Source: Endozoicomonas sp. OPT23
Lineage (GTDB): Bacteria; Pseudomonadota; Gammaproteobacteria; Pseudomonadales; Endozoicomonadaceae
Direction: 5' to 3'
DNA: 64,000 nt
NCBI RefSeq assembly: GCF_009653635.1
Contig: NZ_PPFD01000007.1
Span: forward strand, 974 to 64,973
A program made the position numbers and the translations under genes. The notes beneath the pieces were generated by a model. It did no database searches. It had not been told where the DNA came from and was given only the letters and a program-made list of their open reading frames with translations. Every line of letters begins with the position of its first letter. Within the stretch, counting starts at the first letter, position 1. Shown in pieces: positions 31,801-46,800 of this stretch.

Positions 31801-34800
31801 GTCGGTGCCTCCAGTCACTCTTTGGGCCAGACTTTCTGCTTCAAACTGGGCACCTTCCAGCAGCCATGGATTGAGCTGCAGGTGCAGTCCCGACAAGGGC
31901 TCACCCAAGGTACCGTATTCAACTCTGGTATTGATACGAGTAACAGGTTCAGAGCTGGTTTGTGTTATTGCAACTTCCATGGCTTCCGAGTTCAGTGAGC
32001 TGAGTTGCCATCGTGCACCACGCTCTACACCCAAATCCGCACTGACCCTCTGGTTATAACGTGAAAGCCGGCTGCTGAGTGAACTGTCACTTCCGGTTCT
32101 GTCAGACAGAGAGGTAGCCAGTAGTTCCCTGGCTCGATAATAATCGCTCTCGCTGCTATAGCTTTCACTTGCTCGTTGCTCGCTAACCAGTCTTAGTCCT
32201 TCACTGTCCAGAACGAGTCTTAACTGCGACTGTCCGTTCTCAGCCGGTGTGGCTGACAGCTCAAGCATTCGTCCAATACTTGAATAAGCATCCTGCCCTT
32301 CAATGGTCAGCATGAACTGGTGTAATACCTCGTCAAAACCAATGGTTTCTGGTGCCGTGTCAGTCAGTACCTGATTAGCAAATACGGCTCTGTTCAGCCC
32401 CTGCTGTTGTGCATAGGTATTCAGTTCGGCAGCGGATGAATTCGCGACCAGCGTTGATAATTCGACAGGGAATGACTCTCCTCCGGGGCGGCCTCGCAGC
32501 AGAGTTCGACGTTCAAGCGTCATGGCAGTGGACAGCTGTTCTGCCAAAGTCCGGTTACCGATAAATGATCGGTTCAGTTCCGAATAGGTATTCTGAATGG
32601 CCTGACTGAACAAGGATACTTCGGTTGAGCCTGCCTCACTGACTCCTGCGTAGACTCTACTCACACCCTCTTCCAGCTGACCCTTTTGCGCCAGATATAA
32701 AAATGCACTGCGATAATCGGCCAGAGTGCCTTCGGCAGTTTCAAGATTATGAGCCGTTCCCGCTACCAGCCTTTGATAGAGATCATCACGCGTCGCTGGT
32801 GCAGCGACTGGTTGATACTGCTCGTTCAGGATTATGCGATTGCCCAGACTGTCGGCATCTATAGCACTGAATGGCCAGGCCATTTTAGCCAGATTGCCTG
32901 CAGCCTGACTGTCAGCACCTTCATAGCTGATTGAGAGAGCAACGCCGTATAACTGGCTGAGCGTTTTCTGGAAGGTTACACTGCTTGTGTCTGATGCTGT
33001 GCCAACGGTGATCAGCACTGAGCTGCCTGTATCTGGAGGTACGTCTATTCGACTCTGGGCCAGTGTCAGGTCAGGCCGTAAACGTACAACCAGCAACCTG
33101 CCTTCATTGAGATCCGCTCCGGCCGTCAGGGCACTTTGCCGGAAGACTTCGCTGCGTTGTCCCAGTTCAGCATGACTGAGCTGACGGGCCATAGTATCCA
33201 GATCCGCCTGAATCTGCAGAGGCCTTAAAGTACCTCGTTCCTGAGCCAGACTATAACTTTCCGTATCCAGAGCAACGGTCGTTTTCGGTAAGGCATTCAA
33301 ACGGCCATCAAGCGAAATCTCGAAACTGTGCAGGCTTCCTTCAACCTGAGTTTGTCGATAGCCTGCACCCGATTCAGCAAAAACGAAATCATTACGCTGA
33401 CCGACCTGAAGAACCCCTGATTGTCCGGATTCCCTCACAACTGTTACCTGATTACGACCCTGCTCACCACTGAAGCTGACCGTCAGCTCTTCTCCTCCCT
33501 GAGTCACTGATAAATCAGGTAACAGCTTCAGATCATTCAACTGGTTCAGTCTCAACACGCTTTCAGGCGGTGCAACCTGATGACTGTCCAGACTCATGGT
33601 TATTTGCTGCAGACGCCGCTCGGCCAGTCGCCGGGTCAGGAATGTTTCACCCTCGGAAAGGCCTTCAAGCTGTAATGATGGTGAATCAGCAAGCAGTCTG
33701 TCTTCCAGATGCTGAAGAGTGTTTTGATCGAAATCAGCCAGACGCTGATCCAGCTCACTCTGTAAGTAACTGTCCTGCTGCTGACTGGCTGCATTGACAG
33801 AGCGATTTCTCAATTCACTGAGAAAAACACTGGCTTCCTGTGCTCCAAGAGAGGAGCCCGGCGCACTCTGCAAAAGGCTTACTCTTCCATGCAAGCCTGA
33901 TGAGGTAAGACTGTCACTGACCAGAGTGACCAGTGAGTTTTCATTATTGTTCACTGCAACCGAGATATAATGGTCGCTGTTTTGCTGAAGTACCGGTAAA
34001 CGACTGGCATAAGTAAAAGGGTCAAGCGCAAGCAGTTTTCTACTGCCTGTTTCAACCGCCACCAGACTTTCCCCATTCACAGGCAACTGCCTGGCTCTGC
34101 CATTATAAGTTTCAAGTCTGGTATCGACAGCCTCAACAAAAACCCGCTGAATCTGACTGAAAAGAGCCTCCTGTTCAAAAGTACCCACCGTTGACCGTTG
34201 CTCCGTTAAACCACCATACGACTCTTCCAGAGAGCTTTGGAAGTTGTCATAACCTACCGCCTCAATATGCCTTTTTAGTGCTCGGACCTGATCTTCAGAA
34301 AGAATGGCGGTGACAACATCAGCCGTGTCCGCCTGAAGCAGGAATTCATGGGGGATGCCTGACTGCTCAAGCTGGTTTTGCGTCTGCTGGTACAGGAAAT
34401 GAGTCAGTAACGCTTTCAGCTTGCCCGCTGAAACGGCTTCATTTCCTGAGGTTTGAAGAATCCGGCTGGTCAGTTGTTCCGCGCTGAATTGAGCTTTCCG
34501 AAAAATAGTCCGGTTTTCTGTTCGAAAAGAGTAGACCAGGTGCTCTACACCGGAGAAGGGGTCACCCAGTCGTTCATAATGAACCCTGAGATAAAGCGTT
34601 GATTCAGGGCTTGCCGCCTGGGTACGCTCAACGACAAAACCGGTGGGTTCACTGGTAACACTCAAACGGTAGTCGGTGTGTTCACCTGCTCCCAAGGTAC
34701 TATCGAGTCGTCGATTAACCCCTTCGACAAGCTCGGTCAGCGTTGTCTGTTCGTTGAGATCAAGAGCATTTAACGCGACATACAGTTGTTTTTGCATCTC

Positions 34801-37800
34801 CTGTCGCAGGCTGTATGCCTGTTCTGCCACAGCGGCCTGACTGACTACCAGCCTCAGTGAAGGACTTCCACCTTCACCCTGTTCAAGATAAAGCGTCAGG
34901 TGTCTATTACTGCCTTCTGAGCCCACAGACTCTGCCAAAACCAAACGGCTGCCCGACTGAAGTTCTGGAACCCCCGATAACCGTATACCCTCTATAGTCT
35001 GCTCAAAGCCTGCCTGAGCAGGTATTGCTGACTGGGTCACAGCATCCGGTAGAGACGTTTCGGTATGAACGACTGGAAACTGGTACTCGGATCGGACCAG
35101 GTTTTCGATTCCGGTTCTGGAGAAATCGGTGACCGACGACAAATCAACACCAGCTGCGTTCAGAATGGTTCTGGTCACCTGTTCCAGGCCTGCATCATTA
35201 CCAACCCCTCTAACTGCTGCAACCGCTTCGAAGAGGTCGGCAAAGACCTGCGTGGCCTGGCTCCGGTAATTGCTCTGCGTCGCTGATGCCGCTTCACCAA
35301 GCCGGGGGTCAACATACACCTTTACTACGGATCCTGTTCCTGGAGTTCCGTCCGCTGCTGGCAGAGACGAAGCGCTTGAATACGCTTGAATACGATGACT
35401 TCGCCGGGCGGTCAGTTCATGGGGTTCCAGAACCAGCAGTACTTTCAATTCAGCGGGTGGAGTAGTGCTGCCAAGTCGACCATCAATTGCAGAAAGCATG
35501 GCAGGCCTGGTTTCACCTGCACTTCCCTGAAGGTATTCAAGCAGCTGTTGCCCTGATGGTTGCTCGAGAAAATAATGTTCGAGGGTATCGACAAAACGCT
35601 GGCCAGTAGCCGATAACTGTCCACCCCCCTGATACTCTGACCTGAATACAATACCAACAGTGCCATCGGTAGACGTCAGTGTTTTAAGAGGAGTATCAGG
35701 GTTTGCGATTAAGCGTCTACCAGCTTCTGCTGCAGCAACAGCATCAGCGGTACTGCGACCAGAAGTCAGTAGCATGACCTGTGAACGGCCATCTGCGGAA
35801 TCAGACAGAGGGAGCCCATATGTCCTCACACCATTAACGGTGCGCTCTTTAATATCCGAAACCACCAGCGCAGGCAGAACCGGCAATAACTCATCGGTGC
35901 TGGTTAATCTTACTGCAGGGTATTGACTGTTATCAGCGATATGCAGTTGATAAACATCATTCGTCGCACGCTCGACCGCTATCGTTCTGATTTTTTCACT
36001 AAGACTTGCTGGCAACTGAACAGCATCTGCGGTTGGAGGTGTATCACTGATCGCCTGAAAGACTCTGGTAACACCAGTATCCCTTGCCGTAACACCGGAA
36101 CTGTCGCTGCTTTCAACTCGATAAAGACGAGCATCGTATTCAACCAGTTTCAGACTACGAAACAGGCTTGAACTGTCTGTGTCACTGATATCTGAAAGTG
36201 GGATTTGACGATAAGGGCGAAGCTCGTCTTCCATCAGCAGAAAGCTACCGCCACAACTGCCGCCAGCCGCCCTACTACAGCGCAAACCTGCACCGAGGCC
36301 ATTCTGTGGGTTGGCACCATCTGAGGGACTGGCTACTTGATAGGCGCTGTCAACATAACCGGTACCGTCAACAATGGCATGTCCTATTCTCTGGTCGTCT
36401 ACCAGAACTCTCTGCGCTGAATTGCCCTGATCACCAAGCTGGACATTGTCAGGCGCTTCAATGGGAGCATAGGCGCGATAAGGTCTGTTACTGTCATCGC
36501 GAGGAACCTCGGCAACACCATCAGCGCGCCCCGCTTTAGTGGCTTCAGCCCGAGCCAGAGAGACATAGCGAGTCAGGCTTTGCCTGAGAGAAGCATCTGT
36601 TGCGGTTCGGTTTCTCAGCACCACCAGGTTTTCAGAACCGACAGCTGACCTGATAGCTCTGGCCTGATCTCGACCGCCGTTACGCTGTTGATCGACAAGC
36701 TGTCTGGAAAATGTCTCTAACTCTGGAACATCACTACTACTGGCAACAAATTCAAACGCCCGCTGGTAGGCTTTCTTTGCAGTGGCAGTATCCTGCCCTG
36801 CGAACCATTTGATGGCATCTTTGAAGTCTGCAGCTGAACCGCTTCTTTCATAAAGTCCATGACTGCCTCTGCCAACAAACTGATGATAGAGATCATCAGC
36901 TGATGGCAGAGCGACTTTGTACTCATCAGTCAGCTCAACAGTACCTCTTTCCTGCACCAGCAAAGCACGGTCTATTTTCAAGCCTCTCAGCAACAATCCC
37001 TTTACACTTGTTCCTTCATTACCCGTTTCAACTCCGTTGATCAAAGCCAGTCCGTACAACTGACTGACCGCTGCATCAACACTGCTGACCGGAATGGTAT
37101 GAATATCCCGGGTACCTATTGCCACCCTGTATGAACCTGATGTTTCATCGGGAGTGAGACTCAGGTGAGAATCCTTAAAGTCCTGATCAGGAATCAGTTC
37201 AATCTCAACAGTGCGTCCCATTGAAAAGTCGACATTCTTTCTTCTGCCCAGTAATACCGTTTCACGACGGTTACCACCTGTAGTGCCATCAATAAAAAGC
37301 CTTGAGATAGCCTCAACATCTTTCTGGACATGCCCATCTTGCAACTGGTTTGATTCCCAAAGTTGACGATACTTCTCAAGATCGACGATCATTCGGGTTT
37401 CAGGAAATGATGCCTCCTCCCCCTCTTTACCTGTTAACTGAAGAACCTGAACATCGTAACGGCCCGCTTCCTTGATATAGCCATTACCCTGTCCGTCGGA
37501 AGGAATAACAGGGTTCTCACCATTACTGTCCTGACGCAAAAAGCCTACGCCCTGCTCAGGTAAGCGAAGGTTACTGTCATCAGCAATCCCTATTGATAGA
37601 TTCCCTGGATCATTGACACGATCCAGGCCTGACTCTCCTACACCCAAAAATTCATTAAAGCTGGTTTCAATCCGACTACCATCAGGCAATGTAATTTCGA
37701 ACGTTGCATCAGGAGTCCACTGACCAAGGCTTGATAAAGCAGTCAATGTTGTCTGGTCAATAGGTCGTTGAGCTCTGATATCAACCTGAAGACTCTTGAC

Positions 37801-40800
37801 TCGCTGCTCCATTAAACCTGTGATGACAGGACGCAATGACTCCCTTATATCAATATGATTGGACAGTTCATAAGACTCACCTAAATAGATATGCAAGTCG
37901 TATTCAAGATTACTGCGTTCAAACTCCGGCAGCTGAGTCACAATGCCTCGGGTCTCGGAGTCAAGATAAGCCCGTCTTTCACTTGAAGCCTCCAGATAGG
38001 CAGAAGAGGCTTTTTCCAGAAAATACCGGTTAACTTCTTCATCGCTACCAAGGGTTTCCGGGTGTTGCAAATAACGTATCGCTGCCGTCAGACCCAGATC
38101 ATCCGGTGAACTTACCCGGAGTTTATTAAAATCGTGACGGCCCTGTCGTAATTCAAGTGCTACAAAATACTGTCCATTGTGTTCCGATACCGGCACACGG
38201 GAAGGTGCATTAATGGCGTCGACAGGAAACACTTTTCTGCCTGCTCCAGGCAGGGTAAACACTTGATCTGATGAGCGAGGTATAGCACTCCTGCCATGTT
38301 CATTCCGATGGTTCACAAGGTCGACAAACAGTCCTTTCAACCTTGCTTTTACCTCCGCTGGTGGAGCCTGCCAGACCGAACTGTCAGCCGTTGAGTAGAG
38401 TCTTCCGGATACCTCATCCAGGTGAGATAAAACAGTTTCATTAAAAGCAGTTATTCCGATACGATCGATATAACCCTTCACTAAAGCAATATCCTCATCA
38501 CTGAGGATGGTAGCGATCGCGTCAGCCGTACCAAGTCGCAGATTTGCAACAACATCATGTTTTGAAATGTCGAATTTACTGCTCAAACTTCCCTGTACTG
38601 CTGTAGCGTCGTATATCAATTGTTGCATAAACTGCGTCATCAGCGACTTCATGTGCGCAGAGGCGGAAGACTCGCCAGCTATATCACGTGCCAGTTCTGA
38701 GCCAATGAGCTGAGCCTGATGCAGTATGTCCCTGTCTATAAAGCCGGGAAAGGTATAAAAGGTTTCTATCTCTGAGAGAGGGTTACCGATAGCTTCATAG
38801 GGAAACGATATGGTTGTTTGTGGAGCTGGCACGGGCAGCCGCTGAAGTTCGGTTCTATACCTGATGGTTAGCTGAGCGGCTTGTTCCGCTGATAATATTA
38901 CACCGTCTGCGCCATGTGTATCGGTTGTAAACATTTTATATCGGCTTGCTCTTTCTTCTCCCATAATTCTGGTGATACGGCGGTTATAGTCTGCAATCAC
39001 ATCCGCTACGGTGCTTCTATGGGAATAAGCAAGCTCATCTAAGGCATCCAATAAAGCCTGATGGGTTATTTTGTAGTCATCATCACCGTTATAGGTTTCC
39101 GTCACCAGGGGGGCTGAAACTATTTCAAGAACATGGAAGCCTTTATAACCATCAACTTGCAATGACAAGAATGCATAGTCTCGTACAAAAGCCTTACTGG
39201 TTTCTGCCAATTGTGCTCTCAGTGGCCCATTACACTCAAGATGGCCATACTCTGCCTCAAAACCGATTCGTCCAGGCCGGTTTTCTTCAAATATCGGATG
39301 TGCATCCATAGTCCGGTCAATCTGAGGCATGTTCCGCTCTTCCCTGATCTCTCCCTCGACTGTCTCTGGTGAAAATTCGCTTCTTGTTTCACCCTGAGGG
39401 GTACTGCTCAGTTGATGCGCTGACTCAGCAAACTCTGTAAGTAACTGGGTCTGGTCACCAACAGAGGGATAGTTAGATGGGTCAATGGTCAGAACACTAA
39501 GCTTTGCGTCCGTTGATCTGCCATAAGCAACTGGCCTTGAAGATGTTTCTTCCGGAGCAAGCACAATCAGTTGTCGAATATTATCTGGCAACTGCAGTTC
39601 TGCTGCATCCGAGCCGTTCAGGCTGGTGCTGGTAAGTACTCCCTCTGTAATCAAATCACCCACCGTCGTGAAACGGTCGGAAATGTCGGGGTTATTTAAA
39701 GCAGTTACAAAATGCTCACCCTCTTCATGGTTTTTGACCAGTGAGGTAATAGTTTGACTGATATATTCAAGGCCATTTCTAATGTTTCCACTTACCGCTC
39801 TGTTGTATTCAGGCGATATATAAATGGCAATACGCCTTTCCCCCGTATCACCATAGTACTCAGGGTTAAGCGTTAATATATTACCTCGAGGAAAACCTTC
39901 GCTGACTTCTGTTTCCGGCCTTACTGTCTCAACCGAACTAATAGCAACCTGTGTCCGCTGCTCAATAGTGGTCACTGTATCACTGTCGTTTATACTGATA
40001 GCTCTGGTTGCAGGAACAGCATCAGGCGCCTCAAATTTGACACCATAAGATGTGTCCTGAGTAGCCTGCCGGTTACTGCTGTCATAAGCATAAATATCCT
40101 GATTAATATCACCCGGAGTTGATCTTATTCTGTTATACAGCTGTGCCGGACTTTGTGAACTGTGCTGAAGGTCAACGACTGACAGATGCTCAGAGTCATA
40201 ACCCAGCACCTGAGTAATTCTGCTATCACGGGTGTTGGCCAATACCTGATAAGGTGACTCTGTCAGTGTCGTACGACTGCCATCATCCGGGTTTTCAATA
40301 ATATATCCGCTGTCTGTAGTCAGCAGTTTTCTTCTGGTACTGGCGGAAGACTGTGACAGGTAGGTTGAATCAATCCCCTGACTGACTGAGTCTACGGCAA
40401 CAACATTGAACGAACCTTCCTCACCAGGAACAGCACCTGCATAGGCATAGAGCTGGTCACCGAGCCGTACAAAATCATGCTTCTGCCACTGCTCAACTCC
40501 CAGTTGAGGGGATAACCTGCCACTGGTATCCAACTCTCTGAGCACTGAATGGCCCGGGTAACTACTGCCAAGTTCCCTGATAACCTGCTTGTAACTTGAG
40601 CCATCGGAGCTGCTGACAACACGGACCAGTCTATGACTGTCGTTAAAGTTCAACGTTTCTTCTGTAGTTCGCAGGTTGGCGTCTGGTCCTATTGCAGAGA
40701 AAACCCCTTTGGTTTGTCTGACTCGATATGCTGTTTCCCCTTCTGCCGGGGAAGCGGTGACAAAATAAAGGCGTTGTGCCGATTCAATAAAAAGATGTTC

Positions 40801-43800
40801 ACTGAGTGAACGTGTATCCTCAATGGTGTAAACACGGTCGTGAGCACTTCTGTCCAGCTCTGATGAAATCAGTCTTCCCTGAGCATCCTCATTGACCTGA
40901 AAGAGCCTTCCATCAGCATCTTCAAGCACCTGTATCAGCTCAGTGGTGTCACCTGCCTGCAGGCTGACTTCAGGACCCAGATCTATAGGTGCAGCCTGAA
41001 TACCTTCGACCAGAGACTGTCCCGGTACTTCTCTGGCCAAATAACGTGTACCAGCTCTGCGATCCAGTTTGCCGCCATCAATCGTGATGTTTCTATTGTT
41101 GTTGGTGACCCGTTCAACAATGTAAAGCTTCCCATCCTGCATGAGAAACTGTTGTCCGTACCGTGTTCGCGGACCCACACTGTCGGTTGGGTTATTACTG
41201 CCAATGAGTGATGTGAGATAAGGGGAAACGGGTTCATTGATCCTTATTCTTGCTACCTGATACCGACCTCCGTCCGACGGGTCTTCGAGTACAATATAAC
41301 GATGGCTGCTGTCGCTTTGTCGATGTTGAATCTGGAAAGCGGTTCTATGAGCTTCCTCTGGATTCAGTATCAGGCTGGAACGGCCACGTTCATCATTAAC
41401 AACAACTTCCAGACGTATATTGCGAAGAGCCACATTGCTTTCAGAAGGATCAAGCAGGAAGTAGGCATTATCCGAATGATCGTAGATCACCTCGGCGATG
41501 CCATCGTTGCCTCGGACGGATTGCGCGTCCGTTAATCTTTGCTGTGCCAATTGCTGAAATTGTTGCCGGGACTCAGCCGTCAGACGTGACGATGTACTGA
41601 GAAATGTAAGATCTTCTTCACCAATAGCAGCCCTGAGAATACTCTGCTCAGTCGACCCCGTTAAAGTCTCATGATAATCAATTAAGGCACTGGCAAATCT
41701 GCTGCCATCAGCCTCTGGATGATTTTGAAAGTAGTCAACACCCGCTCTGACAGCCTGTTGCAGGTTAGTGTCACCACCTTCAGCGATAATCTGAAGGGCT
41801 GAAATATAATGTTCCGTTTCAAGACCGCTTTGAAACCTAAGATCTGATATACCGAATTCGCTGATGGCCCGATATACAGGGTCAACAATCTCAGGCAGTG
41901 CCAGTAACTGAAGATTACTGGTCAGAGCAAAACGATTACCCTCATAATCATCGGGCCCCACTTTCCAGACATTGAGCAAGGCATCAAGATTTGCTTTCCT
42001 GCCACTGGATTCATAGGCTTTTACCAGCGCTGCCGGGTAGAGCTGGTCAAGTACCTGTGCCAGCCTGGCATCCGGTATTTCTCCGATATCAGAACGACCA
42101 ATTTCCAGTATCACACTGCTACGTCGTCCCTGAGACTCAACCCTCAACTGACTGGCACCGAATGGTTGTTCTTCCAGTATTCGAATGATTAAACCCGGGG
42201 CAGCCCCATTGCCAATCAACTCTCTGTAAGTCAGGTAATTACGGACAAAACTATTATTTCCTTCAAAGAACTGAACCAGACGATTTTCAGCCGAAGGTAT
42301 TTTATAGTCTGCAAGTTTCCGTAGTGTTCTGGTGTAGCTCTGTCGTGTTATATCCCCCTTTAAGGCATCGGGTATATCCACCCCCAGACGAAACGATGGA
42401 GGGTTACCGTTGCTTTTTTCACTGAACGTCGCTGGTCGATTGACATCAATATCAACTCGTACTTTACGAGATTGACCTTCGATGTTGATATAGAAACTGG
42501 TTTTATCCGTTAAAGCTGCCAGCTCAGCAACCAGCAAACGCGATGCACTTGCTGGCCTGTTACCTGCATCCACAGGCTCAACAATGGTTTTAAGAAAAGT
42601 ATTTTCAAGGAGTTTTTCTGCTGTAAGCGCTGTAAAACCGGATGTTTCAGTCACTGATGCCTGCCGTCTCAACAGTGCCTGTGCAAGATTATTTCCACCT
42701 TCAGTGCTCAGATTATCAGCTACAGTAGACAGCCATTGCTGAAGAAACCGGTACTCTACCGCCGGATAGGTCGCCAGGACATCCTCACCAATTCGAACAA
42801 ATGCGTCTGCCGCTGATGAATCACTGTTAATAGCCTGATAATCCTGCAACAGTGTCAACCTTCCTGTTAAACCTGCTGCATCAGGACTCTGGGCACCAAT
42901 AGCAGCCAGAGCACTGTCCGGAGAACGCACGGTCATTACAATAAAGGGCTCACCAGTAGATGAATCAGTGCTAACGGGTAATCTAGCCGTTCTGGAGCCG
43001 AAGTGACTGAGCACCTCGGGGCTTCCTTCATGAACAGCAGATACACCGTTTGCATTAGTTTCCGGCAGCGAAAAGGGGTGATGAATTCGTGTTCGACTCC
43101 CTACCCTCTCAGATCGTACAGCCCTCGCGTCATCAAAGACGAAACGAGTATTGGCATCAACAACAGCAACATCGAGCCGTTGCTCAAATGGAACACTGCT
43201 GGCGTTGTCTCCTTCAACATGGTCAGACATTGTCTGCAGTGATCGATATATTTCTTGCTGAAGGTCTTCCCGATCAGCGCTCTGGACATAATCGTTGAGC
43301 GCTCTTATATCCGTATTTCTGAGGACCGATACCATGGCATCGGTAGTTGAAATGCCGAACTCACTCCCCCTTACCGCCACCTCTGCTCCCGGACTGCTAT
43401 TAGCCTGTAAATAGGTTTCATAGAGGAACTGGGTCAGCAGGGATCGCATCAGATCACTGGGCATTTCCGTAATGACTCGTGCCAGCCGATGACCTTCACC
43501 CTGAGCCAGGCTGAGCGCCCGTGCTTTCCAGGGATCTGATGTCAAAAGCCGACTAATGCCCGACAGTGGGTCTCCAATACTGCGATACTGAACATGTAGA
43601 TTTGTTTCTGTGTGTGCAATTCCACGAGCCAGTGGAGACAATACAATCTCATGAGCAGATGTACTCTGCAGGCGATAAAGAGAGGCATCAGTACCAGTAA
43701 TTTCTCTAAGGCGGGCATTATATTGTCTAACCAGCTCACTCACTGATAACTGATTGCCAGACTGAGTCATTACGTCCAGCAGAACCATTCTGATGCGGGA

Positions 43801-46800
43801 ATATGAGATCCGCCCCACTGTCGTATCAGCCTGCCTTCTTGAACGGCTGCTCTGCGCAGGCAATGAATCTGTCAGGTTATAGTATTCAAGTGGCGTTGCT
43901 CCAACCCGTATCTCCAGCACCCGGGATTGGCCTGACACGCGTTGAACACTATAGAGGGACAATGCTGGTTCGGTCTGCCAGATATTCGTCTCTGTTCTCG
44001 CCAACAGAACATCGTCGCTTATTTCGCCTATTGGCAGTGCCCCGGAGCCATTATCACCAGCACCTGGTCCAATATCCGGAACAGTATATTCTGGCAGGGT
44101 ATAGGCCAGTGCCATTCGGTTTGGCTGACGGTCAGATAATACCGGCTGAGTGCTTCCTGTCGTTTGAGTGACTGAAGGTAAACCTACATCTGCCCTGATG
44201 CTGTTCTCGATAGACAACACTGAAGTATTCGTACTCGAATGCATCAGGTAGGCAAAAAATTCTGATTGCTGTGACCACCAGTCAGAATCAAGTGATTGAG
44301 AGAGACGAGGCGAGAAGTTAAAAAGACTGAAAGCCCTACTGTTTTCCTGCCCTCCCGGACCTGACACAGTAGAAACCGTGCTGGCAACAGTGGCAGTTGA
44401 CCTCTCTCCCCCCCCCGGTAACTCTGGGTTTGTCGCTGTTTGCACGAGGCCTGTAGAATCAACAGCAGCTGGCTGCTCGGTACTGATCGCATTCAAAAGC
44501 TCAAAAGTATCTTCCCTGAGAATGATCATCTGCTGCCAGTCAGTCGGGATTCTGACCGTCATGGCTGCAGCCTGATCCAGACCAAGCCCAAAGCTGCTAT
44601 TAAAATCAGCAAGAGTATTTGAGACGACTACCGACGAGCCATGACTCAGGCTTTGCTGATAAGTACTGAGTAACGATGACTTTCTGGTAAGAACATTGAC
44701 CGCATCAACCAACCTTTCAAGACCAACCAGATAGTGGATACCCATGGCATCAAGAGCAGATAGATAGGCTGGGGAAAGATAGACACCCACACGGTTCTGT
44801 GGGTCGATCGCGGGAAGGTTAAACAGCAAACCTGTAATTCCAGGTGTTTCAGGTTGATCTGTAACCTTGGAAATACCTTTGATGTATCTATTAGGCTGAT
44901 GCCTCGTATCTTCGCTCAGGTCATTTGCCAGAAGAGACAGTACTGTATTGGCCGAGCTTTCACTGATAAGCCAGAGACCAGAGGCTGCTGCCAGAGATTG
45001 TCGAAAAACCTGTTGTCTGGAGCCCGTGATGAGCCCGTTGTAATAAAAACTGATTGCAGTAATAAACTGACTACTGCTTACCTCAGGATAATTGCGAATA
45101 TACTCGATGGTCTGATCAATACGCTCTGCAAGAATATCTCGAGTGTCGAACCATTGCAGACTGCTCTGATAGTCATCTGCGCTGCCTGAGAGGACAGAGA
45201 GATCATGCAAACCTTCAACCATGTGAGCAAAAAGAGCTTCATGACTTTTGGCAAAAGCTACGGAGCGGTATTGTTGATTAAGGCCAAAGTAATTACCCAG
45301 TCGTTCAATATCTCCACCCTGTATACCCCATGTCCTGCTAATAGCCGAGAACTCGCTTGCCCCCTGATCGTCAGATTGTTGTGCCCGGTAGAACAGAGCA
45401 GGAGCAATCAGTTCAGCCAAACCATGGCTGAGTGCTATTTCTGGATGATTGCCAAAATCAGCCGTGCCCAGCGTAATCGTAACGCCACTTGTTCCAGTAA
45501 CAGCCACAGTACTGGCAAAGAATTCAAACGCTGGATGCAGCACGACCTTTAAAGGATGGTTAGCATCTCTACAGATTATTGCGCTTTTCTCAGCCAAAAC
45601 CTTTAACTGGTCTGATAACACTCCGGAGGTAAACAGAGAAACAAACGATTCAATATCTGACGACAAATTTCTTGTACTGATCGCAGAGCTGGAACCAGAC
45701 TCACGATACATTCGTACGTCTATCTCTGCCTGAATGCAGTTGAGGGCTTGAGAGTTGTCACCATAAGGAAAGAGGGTCAAACCCAGTCGATCCCCTTGCT
45801 GAGCTACCTGATAACCCGCTCCATAGGGAGGTATACTGAGCGAATCACCCAATGAAAGCAGAGGTATAACCAGGGGGACTGCATGCCGTTGATTATTAGT
45901 AATGGTTTCAGTAGCGAGGTTCTTTATGTATGTTTCGTTCAGCTTATAACGAGCAACTATGCGTGCATTCACACCTGTTAGTTGACTCAATACCGGGTAT
46001 CTTGAATGGCTGCCCTGAAGCGTTCCATAGGCTTGTTTGCTCACGGACAGATAATCACCAGAATTTTCATAGAAGGCTGTCAATCTCTCGATCTGTGAAG
46101 GATCTCTGGTCAGATAAACACTGCCATCCGGTGTTAGAACAATGATTTCAGAGTCACTTGTGCCACTTTCTCCAGCCTGCTCAATAAATTCAAGATCGCT
46201 CTGCTGACTCTGAATACTCTTTCGAAGGTCCGACTTAACCGTTTGCTCAAGTACCAATAAAGCTGGCAGCCCTTCTGGTGAAACCTGACTGATTCGCTCT
46301 CTTTCATAGGCAGACTGCCAGCGAGCGGTAATCAGTTTGCTATTACCCGAGTGCGTTCCCTGATATTGAAGTTCAACACTTGCGGTACTCTTCGCCTGAA
46401 ACGCAACCTTCCATAAATCTGTCTGTCTGACTCCGGAAAGGTGCTGATAAATCGTCTTATATTGAACCGCGCGCTGAAGTCTCTGATCAGGTTTCAGGAG
46501 AATGACTGCATTGTTTGATCTGGCAATACCCTGCCACTGCTCCAGCAAGGGTAAAGCCAGTCCTGTTGCGATTGATACGTCCCTGCCTCGTATCAAATCC
46601 GGTGATAAGATAGTGATATCAGCAGGTATCAGCTCAGCTGCAACCTCTGCATCTCTGTCTGTTAACAAAGTGTTCTGATCATCGTGCCGAATGAAATCAA
46701 GGGTTTCACCGGTTAGAAAGTCCTGCACCAACGAATAGGCACTGTTGGTGGTCAGCTGGAGATACGGCGATGCACTGCTTTGTGAGCTGAGAACCAGAAC

